From: Rickettsia typhi
GTDB lineage: Bacteria > Pseudomonadota > Alphaproteobacteria > Rickettsiales > UBA1997
Direction: 5' to 3'
NCBI GenBank assembly: GCA_945888585.1
Contig: CAMDAI010000009.1
Span: 1-15,114, forward strand
DNA: 15,114 bases
The stretch's first letter is position 1. Every line of letters starts with the position of its first letter. Shown here piece after piece: positions 6,929 to 14,472 of the stretch. Made by a program: the position numbers and the translations under genes. Below the pieces are notes generated by a model. The model was given only the letters and a program-made list of their open reading frames with translations, ran no database searches and was not told the DNA's origin.

Positions 6929-7705
6929 ATGAAAAAAGCCAAAATTATTGCAACCGTTAACCAAAAAGGTGGGGTTGGAAAAACAACCACTGTTGTTAAT
7001 CTTGCTACCGCTTGTTCTGCTTTAAATAAGAAAAAAATTTTAGTAGTAGATTTTGATCCACAAGGAAATGCTAGTACTGGTCTTGGATTGTCTCAGAAGG
7101 ACCGTAATAAAAGCATTTATGATGTAATAGTGGGTAGGTGTGATATAAAAGATGCTATTCATAAAACAGTTATTCCTAATTTATTTATTATTCCGGCAAC
7201 CGTTGATTTATCGGCTTGTGAAGTGGAATTAACTAATATTGAGAATAGAGAATTTGTTTTAAGAGAAAAACTACAAGACGTTATTCATGATTTTGATGCT
7301 ATTTTTATTGATTGTCCACCTTCACTTGGTCTTCTAACTATTAACGCTCTTGCTGCGGTTGATTCAGTTTTAATTCCTATGCAATGTGAATTTTTTTCCC
7401 TGGAAGGTTTAAGTCATTTACTTAATACGCTTGAATTGGTTAAAGATAATCTGAATAAAAACTTAAAAATAAGTGGTATTATTTTAACCATGTATGACAA
7501 AAGAAATCGTCTTACTGATCAAGTTGAAAAAGATGTTCGTGATTTTCTGGATACGATGGTTTATAATGCAGTTATTCCAAGAAATGTTAGATTATCTGAA
7601 GCTCCATCTCACGGTATGCCAGCTATAGTCTATGATTCTAAATGTTCTGGATCTGTATCTTATTTAAAATTTTCTAAAGAATTTCTATTAAAAGAGGGTA
7701 TTTAA
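6929..7705 (+). CDS. parA: Chromosome-partitioning ATPase ParA (Soj)
   Basis: ParA binds DNA as an ATP dimer and, with ParB at parS, moves the replicated origin regions apart. The deviant Walker A motif KGGVGKTT (13-20) carries the signature lysine K13 and catalytic K18. Walker A' is DFDPQGNAST (41-50) and Walker B lies in IFIDCPPSLG (125-134). The conserved C-terminal block RNVRLSEAPSHG (218-229) is present. At 258 aa and without an N-terminal HTH, it is the chromosomal Soj type and not a plasmid type Ia ParA. It is the first gene of a five-gene plus-strand operon, with parB starting 1 nt after its stop. A parS site lies immediately upstream. Confidence 0.97.
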   Translation: MKKAKIIATVNQKGGVGKTTTVVNLATACSALNKKKILVVDFDPQGNASTGLGLSQKDRNKSIYDVIVGRCDIKDAIHKTVIPNLFIIPATVDLSACEVELTNIENREFVLREKLQDVIHDFDAIFIDCPPSLGLLTINALAAVDSVLIPMQCEFFSLEGLSHLLNTLELVKDNLNKNLKISGIILTMYDKRNRLTDQVEKDVRDFLDTMVYNAVIPRNVRLSEAPSHGMPAIVYDSKCSGSVSYLKFSKEFLLKEGI

Positions 7706-7706
7706 T

Positions 7707-8609
7707 ATGACTGTCAATAAAAAATTAGGAATGGGTTTATCTGCTTTGTTGGGAGACAATACCAGAAATAGAAACGGGGAGGCTACCATTGAGCATTTAA
7801 CTCATGATCAAGATTTTGTACAATTAGTTCCGGTTACTAAAATTATATCTGGCGTTTATCAGCCAAGAAAATATTTTGATCAGAATCAACTTTCTGATTT
7901 AGCAAAATCAATTAAAGAAAATGGTATTATTCAGCCAATTATTTTAAGAAAAGCTGACGGAGCTAAGGAAATTTATGAAATTATCGCCGGAGAAAGACGA
8001 TATCGTGCCTCCAAAATTGCCGGTCTTAGTAAAGTTCCAGCCATTATTAAAAATGCTACTAATGCTCAAGCTTTAGAGTTTGCTATTATTGAAAATGTTC
8101 AAAGAGCTGATTTGTCAGCAATTGAAGAAGCTAAAGGATATCGTCAATTAATGAATGAATTTTCTTATACTCAGGAACAAATTTCCAGCAAGATTGGCCG
8201 TAGTCGTAGTCATATTGCTAATATTCTAAGATTATTGTCTTTGCCAAAAGAAATTCAAGATATGGTTGACAATGGCTTAATTTCTTCCGGGCATGCTAGA
8301 GCAATTATTAATCGTGATGATATTATGGAAGTCGCTAACAGAATTGTTAAAGAATCTCTTTCTGTGCGAGATGTAGAAGAGTTAGTTAAGGAAGAATCGC
8401 CCACAAAAATTAATATTGGATATCCTGCTAAGAAGGCTCCTTCTAAGAATGATCATTTAAAGGTTTTAGAAGCTGATTTTTCTACAGTAATTGGTGGTAA
8501 CTTTAAAGTTAAAGCTACTCACGATGCTAAAAAACAAAAAGGAAAAATTACTATTTTTTATAAAGAAATATCGGAAATAGAGGAATTAATTAAAAAATTG
8601 GAGCAGTAA
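7707..8609 (+). CDS. parB: Chromosome-partitioning protein ParB (Spo0J)
   Basis: ParB is a CTP-dependent DNA clamp that binds parS, spreads, and stimulates the ParA ATPase. The N-terminal motif LGMGLSALLGD (7-17) is the usual ParA-stimulating peptide. The CTPase/ParB core (about 38-135) contains IIQPIILR, the CTP-binding motif GERRYRAS (95-102) and ENVQRADLSAIEEA (129-142). The HTH that reads parS lies at about 154-180 (TQEQISSKIGRSRSHIANIL), followed by SSGHARAI (193-200). A C-terminal dimerisation segment ends the 300-aa protein. AGAGGG at 7693-7698, 8 nt before the ATG, is a good ribosome-binding site. The two parS sites in this window are its expected targets. Confidence 0.97.
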   Translation: MTVNKKLGMGLSALLGDNTRNRNGEATIEHLTHDQDFVQLVPVTKIISGVYQPRKYFDQNQLSDLAKSIKENGIIQPIILRKADGAKEIYEIIAGERRYRASKIAGLSKVPAIIKNATNAQALEFAIIENVQRADLSAIEEAKGYRQLMNEFSYTQEQISSKIGRSRSHIANILRLLSLPKEIQDMVDNGLISSGHARAIINRDDIMEVANRIVKESLSVRDVEELVKEESPTKINIGYPAKKAPSKNDHLKVLEADFSTVIGGNFKVKATHDAKKQKGKITIFYKEISEIEELIKKLEQ

Positions 8610-8611
8610 AA

Positions 8612-9718
8612 GTGTTAACAGCAAAGTCTTGCATATTGACCATTGATCCTTATAAGCCAGGAAAATCAAAGGTTGGAAATAATCAAAAGATAATTAAATT
8701 ATCATCTAATGAAAATGCTTTAGGCGCTAGTCCAGAGGCGGTAAAATCATACCAAAATCATGCTAGTAAGATATTTCGTTATGCTGACGGAGGTTGTGTT
8801 GAATTAAGAAATGCTATTGCTAAGAAATATAATATAAATCCAGAATATATTGTTTGTGGTGCTGGTTCGGATGAGATAATTGCTTTTCTTGTTCAGGCTT
8901 TTGTTGAGATGGGGGAGGAGGTTTTGTATAGTCAATATGGTTTTTTAATGTATCCAATTTCAGCCAAAAGAGTTGGAGCAACTCCGATTATTGCTCAGGA
9001 AACAAACTTAACCACCAGTATCGATAATATTTTGGCTCAAATTAGTCAAAGAACCAAGATGATTTTTATTGCTAATCCAAATAATCCAACTGGATCTTAT
9101 ATTAATAAAAGCGAGGTAGAGAGGTTAATTAATTCAGTTCCTAAAGATATTATTATTGTTTTAGATTTAGCTTATGCTGAATTCGTTAATAAAAGTGACT
9201 ATCCTGATGGCATCGATCTAGTTAATAAATATGAAAATGTAGTAATGACTAGAACATTTTCTAAAATTTATGGTCTTGCTTCACTTCGTATTGGATGGTC
9301 ATATTCTTCGGGATATGTTGCTGATGTTTTAAATAGAGTTAGAGGGCCATTTAATGTAAGTGGGCCAGCTCAATTTGCTGCTATTTCTGCTATTAATGAT
9401 GATGAATTTGTAACTAGATCAATAGCTCATAATAATAAATGGTTAAAAATTATAAATGATAGATTAAATAAAATTAATATTAAAACCTATCCCTCAATTG
9501 CCAACTTTGTTTTAATTAATTTTGAGACTTTAAAAAACTGTGATAAAATTAATGATTTTTTGCTTGAAAATGGTATTATTCTGCGTGAAATGAAGGCTTA
9601 TGGGTTACCAAATTGTTTAAGAATGACAATTGGAAATGAGGAGGAGAATCTAAGGGTTTTAGAGCTATTAGATAATTATTGTGTTATTTATAATCTAATA
9701 GGCAATATAAATGAATAA
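8612..9718 (+). CDS. hisC: Histidinol-phosphate aminotransferase-like PLP enzyme (HisC family)
   Basis: This fold-type I PLP aminotransferase belongs to the HisC family, which converts histidinol phosphate to imidazole-acetol phosphate; several members instead, or also, transaminate aromatic amino acids. The start is GTG, supported by GGAG at 8600-8603, 8 nt upstream, and by the family-like N-terminus ILTIDPYKPGKS. Motifs are SSNENALGAS (31-40), GAGSDEII (83-90), NPNNPTG (155-161), D185 in VLDLAYAEF, the Schiff-base lysine K218 in TRTFSKIYGLASLRIGW, and R337 in LRMTIG. The 368-aa length is normal. No other his or aro gene is in the window; it sits 2 nt after parB and overlaps the next gene by 8 nt. 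Its true substrate is therefore open: histidine synthesis, phenylalanine/tyrosine transamination, or another role. Confidence 0.88.
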   Translation: MLTAKSCILTIDPYKPGKSKVGNNQKIIKLSSNENALGASPEAVKSYQNHASKIFRYADGGCVELRNAIAKKYNINPEYIVCGAGSDEIIAFLVQAFVEMGEEVLYSQYGFLMYPISAKRVGATPIIAQETNLTTSIDNILAQISQRTKMIFIANPNNPTGSYINKSEVERLINSVPKDIIIVLDLAYAEFVNKSDYPDGIDLVNKYENVVMTRTFSKIYGLASLRIGWSYSSGYVADVLNRVRGPFNVSGPAQFAAISAINDDEFVTRSIAHNNKWLKIINDRLNKINIKTYPSIANFVLINFETLKNCDKINDFLLENGIILREMKAYGLPNCLRMTIGNEEENLRVLELLDNYCVIYNLIGNINE

Positions 9719-10316
9719 TTTTGAAGATTGGAGTAATTTCATCTATCTTAGCTTTTTGTTAATTTATTTAATTAGTTCTGTAATTTTTAAAAGTCACATC
9801 AAAGCTTCTCAGCTGTTGAAACAATTTATGGGTTGGGTTGGGATTGCTTTAATTTCCCTGATCTTATATAGTTTTAGACACGAAGTTAAATCCATAAAAA
9901 ATCGAGTAGTCGCCGAATTATTTCCAAGTAATATAATTCAAGTTTCTGATAGTCAAATTGGTGTATCTATCTCAGAAGATGGTCATTTTTATATAGATAT
10001 AAAAATTAATAACATTCCAATAAAGTTTTTAGTCGATACTGGTGCTAGCAATATTATTTTAAGTTTAGATGATGCTGAAAGAATTGGGATTAATACTAAT
10101 GATCTAAATTATACCAGAATTTATAACACAGCTAATGGTAAAGTTATGGGTGCAATAGTTAATTTAGCCAAAATAGAAGTGGCAGGAGTAATTTTTAAAG
10201 GCATTCCGGCTACAATAAATAATTCTGATCTAAATATATCTTTGCTTGGAATGAGTTTTTTAAATAGATTTAAAAAATATGAATTTTATCAGGATAAGCT
10301 TATTCTTACTTACTAG
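9711..10316 (+). CDS. Membrane-anchored retropepsin-like aspartic protease (APRc-like, TIGR02281 type)
   Basis: This 201-aa protein has two hydrophobic segments (about 10-26 and 41-55) and then a single retropepsin-type domain (about 84-201). The catalytic signature is FLVDTGASNIILS (106-118) with D109. The flap-side region has ARIYNTANG-like residues (136-143), and the second hydrophobic motif is ISLLGMSFLNRF (176-187). With one DTG motif per chain it must dimerise to form an active site, as retroviral proteases do. The layout matches APRc (RC1339) of Rickettsia conorii, a membrane protease with retropepsin-like properties reported to process rickettsial surface proteins; transfer of that role to this protein is inference. 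The start overlaps hisC by 8 nt, so translation is probably coupled. tadA begins 2 nt after its stop. Confidence 0.9.
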   Translation: MNNFEDWSNFIYLSFLLIYLISSVIFKSHIKASQLLKQFMGWVGIALISLILYSFRHEVKSIKNRVVAELFPSNIIQVSDSQIGVSISEDGHFYIDIKINNIPIKFLVDTGASNIILSLDDAERIGINTNDLNYTRIYNTANGKVMGAIVNLAKIEVAGVIFKGIPATINNSDLNISLLGMSFLNRFKKYEFYQDKLILTY

Positions 10317-10318
10317 AG

Positions 10319-10774
10319 ATGATCTGTAAATTCAATTCCTTCATGAGTGAAGCGTTAAAGCAAGCTAATATTGCTTTTAAACTAGATGAAGTACCAGTTG
10401 GGACAGTTTTGGTTGACAGAAAAACCAATCAAATAATTGCCAAATCATATAATCAAAATATTACGTTGAATGATTCTACCGCTCATGCTGAAATTTTAGT
10501 TATTAGACAAGCAAATTTAATCAAAAAAAGTCAAAGATTAGATGGTTGCGATTTGTATATTACTTTAGAGCCATGCGTTATGTGTGCCGCAGCAATATCT
10601 TTTGCTAAAATTGATAGAGTTTATTATGGGGCCAGTGAACCAAAATTTGGAGCATTTAGTTCAGAAAGTAAAATATTTAATAAAGGAAGTTATTTTAAGA
10701 CAGAATTCTATGGCGGAATTAATGAAGATGAATCGAAAAAATTACTCAAAGAGTTTTTTCTTAAAAAAAGATAA
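10319..10774 (+). CDS. tadA: tRNA-specific adenosine deaminase TadA
   Basis: TadA deaminates A34 of tRNA-Arg(ACG) to inosine, allowing one tRNA to read CGU, CGC and CGA. The zinc and catalytic motifs of the cytidine-deaminase fold are complete: H56-A57-E58 in TAHAEILVIRQA, and P85-C86-V87-M88-C89 in LEPCVMCAAAI. The N-terminal substrate-side motif EVPVGTVLV (24-32) and the segment KFGAFSS (109-115) are also present. Length is 151 aa. The ATG at 10319 is 2 nt after the protease stop. An internal ATG at 10343 (M9) would also give a family-like start, so the first 8 residues are uncertain. It is the last gene of the parAB operon. Confidence 0.95.
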   Translation: MICKFNSFMSEALKQANIAFKLDEVPVGTVLVDRKTNQIIAKSYNQNITLNDSTAHAEILVIRQANLIKKSQRLDGCDLYITLEPCVMCAAAISFAKIDRVYYGASEPKFGAFSSESKIFNKGSYFKTEFYGGINEDESKKLLKEFFLKKR

Positions 10775-10775
10775 T

Positions 10776-10791
10776 TGTTTCACGTGAAACA
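10776..10791. promoter_or_regulatory. parS: parS centromere site 2
   Basis: TGTTTCACGTGAAACA is a full 16-bp perfect palindrome equal to the bacterial parS consensus. It lies 1 nt after the tadA stop and before the folC stop, in the 32-nt gap between convergent genes. It is about 3.9 kb from site 1 and is the better match of the two. A role in transcription initiation is unlikely here, since no gene starts at this gap. Confidence 0.95.
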
Positions 10792-10806
10792 TAAATATTT
10801 TTAAAG

Positions 10807-12180
10807 TTAATTATTTTTACTAATAAATTGTCCAGCAAGATAAAGAGAGCCACAAATTATTATTCTGGCTTTTTGTTTTGGTTTTTTATAAAAAAGACTT
10901 TTAATAATAGTGTTTTGTTTGATTTCTTCCCCGTCATGTATTGCCCTAATATATTCAAATGCATCCATAAATTCCTCAGCGTCAACTGATTTAATACCTA
11001 CACCAGAAGCAATTTTTGCAATTTGATAGCCAGTTTTACTTTTAGATTCTCCTTCAATTGGTATTCCAACTAAAAAATCAACTGATCCAGCTAGATATTT
11101 TAAGAAACTTTCAGAATCTTTATCCTGCAACATTCCGCAAATCAAATAATGAGGAATCCTTTTTTTACCAATTTTACGATCTTCGATTTTATTATTATTG
11201 ATCCAATTAGAAATTATTTTAGCTCCACCTTCATTATGTCCACCATCTAAAAATAAATCATAATTTGACGGTAATAAATCAAATAAATAACCAGATAATA
11301 TAGGTTCCAACCGAGCCGGCCAATAAGCATTAACTATGCCATTACCAATATTTTTATTAGAAATTTTGAAATATTTCTGCATTAAGATTGTAGCAGCAAT
11401 AGCCATTCCGGCATTTTCAATTTGATGTTTACCGATTAAAAATGGTAATGGTAAAGTCATACGTATATGATTCATTTCAAAAATCATGTTATTACTATCA
11501 ATTTGTTCTTTAGCAGTAAATTTATGATTAAAACTATATATTCTAGATTTTGTTTTTGCGGCTTGTTTTTCAATAACTTCCAGAGCAGATTTTTCTTGTT
11601 TCCCAACAATAACTAATGATGCATTTTTTATAATTCCCGCTTTTTCAAAAGCTATGTCTTCAATAGTTTTACCTAAAAATTCAGCATGATCAATTGATAT
11701 TGGAGTTATAATACTCAAAAGCACGTTCTCAATAACATTGGTAGCATCAAGTCTACCGCCCATGCCAGTTTCAAGCAAGAGTATATCAGCTTTAACTTTA
11801 GAAAAGGCCAAAAAGGCAGCAACAGTTGTTCCTTCAAAAGAAGTTACTTCAACTTTTGGATGTTTATTAGCAGCATATCTACATTCATCGAGCAGATCTT
11901 CTAGAAATTCATCATCAATTTCTTTGCCAGCTAAAATTATTCTTTCATTAAATTCAACTAAATGCGGAGAAGTATAGCGATGAACCTTATAATTTGCTTC
12001 AGTAAAAATTGAGTCAAGAAAAGCAATTGTAGAGCCTTTACCATTGGTACCGGCAACATGAATAGTTGGAGGTAATAATTTATGAGGACTTCCAACTCTT
12101 TCTAAGAGTTCATATACTCTATCAAGTCCTAATTTAATATTGTGATAATCTAAAGGATTAGGCCAAGTTGGAAATTTCAT
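10807..12180 (-). CDS. folC: Bifunctional dihydrofolate synthase / folylpolyglutamate synthase
   Basis: FolC joins glutamate to dihydropteroate and extends polyglutamate tails on folates, using ATP in the cytoplasm. This Mur-ligase-fold protein has the P-loop HVAGTNGKGST (41-51), the omega-loop region TSPHL (70-74), ETGMGGRLDATN (137-148), and ITPISIDHAEFLG (158-170) followed by FEKAGIIK with K180, the likely carbamylated lysine. WPARLEP (287-293) and DGGHNEGGAKI (312-322) mark the C-terminal glutamate ligase domain; the usual form of the latter is DGAHNPxG, so it is slightly divergent. Length is 457 aa. The N-terminus FPTWPNPLDYHNIKLGLDR is family-typical, which supports the ATG at 12180. 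That start lies 23 nt inside tsaE. It is the last gene of the minus-strand operon and converges on tadA. Confidence 0.95.
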   Translation of the reverse strand: MKFPTWPNPLDYHNIKLGLDRVYELLERVGSPHKLLPPTIHVAGTNGKGSTIAFLDSIFTEANYKVHRYTSPHLVEFNERIILAGKEIDDEFLEDLLDECRYAANKHPKVEVTSFEGTTVAAFLAFSKVKADILLLETGMGGRLDATNVIENVLLSIITPISIDHAEFLGKTIEDIAFEKAGIIKNASLVIVGKQEKSALEVIEKQAAKTKSRIYSFNHKFTAKEQIDSNNMIFEMNHIRMTLPLPFLIGKHQIENAGMAIAATILMQKYFKISNKNIGNGIVNAYWPARLEPILSGYLFDLLPSNYDLFLDGGHNEGGAKIISNWINNNKIEDRKIGKKRIPHYLICGMLQDKDSESFLKYLAGSVDFLVGIPIEGESKSKTGYQIAKIASGVGIKSVDAEEFMDAFEYIRAIHDGEEIKQNTIIKSLFYKKPKQKARIIICGSLYLAGQFISKNN

Positions 12181-12625
12181 AATGTAATAATCTATTATTC
12201 CAAGTTATATCTGGTTTTAGTATCATTATTCTTTCTTTTTCTCCATCAATTTTAATTTCAATATCAAGAAAGTTTTTGGTAATTAAGTTTTTAGCAAGAT
12301 TAGGCCATTCAATTAAGCTAATCCCATTAATTATAGAATCTTCAATACCGATATTATATAATTCTTCCTCTTTCTTGAGGCGATAAAGATCAAAATGATA
12401 TATTTCAGCATGTTTAGTTGAATAAGTATATAGCAAATTAAAAGTTGGACTAGTAACGCTTATTTTTTGGTCTAGAAGTGAATTAATAAAAGCTGAGGCA
12501 AAAAAGGTCTTGCCAGCACCTAAAGTGCCATTTAGTCCTATTACATCACCTTTTTTAGCTAAAAGAGCAATTTTAGTAGCTAATTTAGTCATATCCAATT
12601 TATTTTTAATTTTGATTTTAATCAT
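12158..12625 (-). CDS. tsaE: tRNA threonylcarbamoyladenosine biosynthesis ATPase TsaE
   Basis: TsaE is the small ATPase that works with TsaD and TsaB to make t6A at position 37 of ANN-decoding tRNAs. The Walker A motif is GTLGAGKT (33-40), the switch-like segment is SPTFNLLYTY (59-68), and the family signatures HFDLYRL (77-83) and SLIEWP (103-108) are present. Length is 155 aa, normal for the family. Its start overlaps the xthA stop by 4 nt (ATGA arrangement), and its 3' end overlaps folC by 23 nt, so translation of the three is likely coupled. Confidence 0.95.
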   Translation of the reverse strand: MIKIKIKNKLDMTKLATKIALLAKKGDVIGLNGTLGAGKTFFASAFINSLLDQKISVTSPTFNLLYTYSTKHAEIYHFDLYRLKKEEELYNIGIEDSIINGISLIEWPNLAKNLITKNFLDIEIKIDGEKERIMILKPDITWNNRLLHYEISNLA

Positions 12626-13413
12626 AGACTAATATTTAGAGTAATTGGAACATGATCCGATGGTTGATTCATAGTTCGAAATGATTTTAAAATATCAGCT
12701 GATTTTATTTTATTTTTCAATATGGGAGTTGTCCAGATATGATCTAATCTTCTACCACGATTTGAAATGATAGGATCGATAGCTCTATAGCTCCACCAAC
12801 TATAAAGTTTTTGATCTTCCGGTACAAAAAGACGATGACTATCAACCCAATCCAAAGTATTTTTTAAATGGTTTAATTTTTCTAATTCAATTGGAGTGTG
12901 ACTAACTACCGATAATAATTGCTTGTGTGACCAAACATCATTTTCAAGAGGAGCTATATTGATATCTCCCAACATAATAATAGGGTCTTTTTTACTATAA
13001 TTTTTACTAAAATAATTACTCATCCAATCAATAAATTTTAGTTTAAAATCGAACTTGTTATTAAGAGTTGGATCTGGAATATCACCACCAGCTGGTACAT
13101 AAAAATTATGTAAAATAGTTTGATCAGGAAGGGCTACCGCAATGTGTCTTTTATGCCCAAAATTTAGAATATCATATTTTTTAACCTTTTCAATTGGAAG
13201 CTTAGAAAGGATAGCAACACCATTATAAGATTTTTCGCCAGAAAATTCTATAAACTTAAAGCCAAAATTTTGTATTTCTGTTAAAGGAAATTGCTCATCA
13301 TTAACCTTAGTTTCTTGTAAGCAAATTATATCAGGATTTTGTTCGTCAATTAAATTTTTTAAAATAGGTAATCTTAAGCGCAAAGAATTGATGTTCCATG
13401 AGATAATTTTCAT
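12622..13413 (-). CDS. xthA: Exodeoxyribonuclease III (AP endonuclease)
   Basis: This enzyme cuts DNA 5' to abasic sites and removes 3' blocking groups in base excision repair. The EEP-fold active site is complete: N7 in SWNINSLR, E34 in CLQETKV, Y105 in NFYVPAGG, D150 and N152 in LGDINIAP, W207/Y209 in WWSYR, D224 in RRLDHIW, and D253-H254 in PSDHVP. Length is 263 aa, close to E. coli ExoIII (268). It lies 6 nt downstream of the perM-like gene and overlaps tsaE by 4 nt. Confidence 0.96.
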   Translation of the reverse strand: MKIISWNINSLRLRLPILKNLIDEQNPDIICLQETKVNDEQFPLTEIQNFGFKFIEFSGEKSYNGVAILSKLPIEKVKKYDILNFGHKRHIAVALPDQTILHNFYVPAGGDIPDPTLNNKFDFKLKFIDWMSNYFSKNYSKKDPIIMLGDINIAPLENDVWSHKQLLSVVSHTPIELEKLNHLKNTLDWVDSHRLFVPEDQKLYSWWSYRAIDPIISNRGRRLDHIWTTPILKNKIKSADILKSFRTMNQPSDHVPITLNISL

Positions 13414-13419
13414 CTTTTT

Positions 13420-14472
13420 CTAATCTATAAATCTTTTTTTATACTCTGCTACTAAAAATTTAACTGTCACACCAACAATAGCAGTCATGGGAACGGCAAA
13501 AAGTAGTCCTATAAAACCAAATATAATGCCAAAGGCAAATAATCCAAATATAATCCAAACCGGATGAATTCCTACTTTATTTCCAATTAATTTTGGAGTT
13601 AAAAAATTTGATTCAACAATTTGACCAATTAAAAATACTACTCCCATCATAATAAATTCATTAGTGCCAAAATTATCTTGGAAAAATCCAGTAATTAATG
13701 CAGTGATAACACCAGAAAGCATTCCTATATAAGGAATAAAAGACATAAATCCAGTTAAAAATCCGATTAAAAAACCAAAATTAAGACCGGCACTAATTAA
13801 CCCAATTGCATAAAGCATACCTAAAATTAAACAAACATTAAATTGGCCGCGAACATAACCAGATAATGTTTTATCAACCTCAATAAAAAATTTTCTTACA
13901 GTTGGAGAATATCTAGATGGGATAAGATGATTAATTTTTGACAAAAATAAATCCCAATCTCTGATCATATAAAAAACCAAAATTGGAGTAACAAAAATTA
14001 ATGACAGAATATTAACAAAAGCCATTCCTGATTTCATTATGTTACCCAATATATCATCAGAATAACCTAAAATCTTTCTTAGATCTTGATCAACTAAATA
14101 ACTTTTAATATTTGGATTTAGGTTAATCCCAATTCCTCCTAAAATATGAATTATTTTGGGATAAAATTTTTGAGTAGCAATCTCGATATAATTAGGAAAT
14201 GCATGTATTAAAGCTATAGATTGATAATAAAGAATTGGAACTATTAAAACTATAATTACAACGACTATTAATATAAAAATACCTACTATCGTAGTAGTCG
14301 CTACTGTTCTGGAAAATTTATATTTTTCTAATTTTTCTACTAAGGGATCAAGAAAATAAGCTATTATAACAGCACAAATAAAAGGTGATAAAATTGAATT
14401 AACTAGATGCAATAACCATCCTAAAATAACTAAAATTCCTATGAGAAAAATGATTTTATCTCTTAATTTCAT
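13420..14472 (-). CDS. AI-2E/PerM family membrane transporter
   Basis: This is a polytopic inner-membrane protein of the AI-2E (UPF0118/PerM) family. Substrates differ among characterised members: autoinducer-2 export for TqsA, Na+/H+ exchange in some others. Which applies here cannot be read from the sequence. Predicted membrane segments are near residues 7-24, 29-45, 60-82, 150-170, 212-230, 233-262, 273-289 and 305-338. Family motifs are GYVRGQ (205-210), SFIPYIG (244-250) and the ESNFLTPKLIGNKVGIHP block (287-304). Length is 350 aa. Its start overlaps the upstream DUF2066-like gene by 4 nt, and xthA starts 6 nt after its stop. Confidence 0.92.
   Translation of the reverse strand: MKLRDKIIFLIGILVILGWLLHLVNSILSPFICAVIIAYFLDPLVEKLEKYKFSRTVATTTIVGIFILIVVVIIVLIVPILYYQSIALIHAFPNYIEIATQKFYPKIIHILGGIGINLNPNIKSYLVDQDLRKILGYSDDILGNIMKSGMAFVNILSLIFVTPILVFYMIRDWDLFLSKINHLIPSRYSPTVRKFFIEVDKTLSGYVRGQFNVCLILGMLYAIGLISAGLNFGFLIGFLTGFMSFIPYIGMLSGVITALITGFFQDNFGTNEFIMMGVVFLIGQIVESNFLTPKLIGNKVGIHPVWIIFGLFAFGIIFGFIGLLFAVPMTAIVGVTVKFLVAEYKKRFID

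Noticed and set aside
10584..10787. 67-aa plus-strand frame overlapping the tadA 3' end
   Set aside because: It is out of frame with the zinc-binding motif region of tadA and runs into parS; no motif.
11738..11977. 79-aa plus-strand frame inside folC
   Set aside because: It is antisense to conserved folC sequence, with a Ser/Leu-rich product; shadow.
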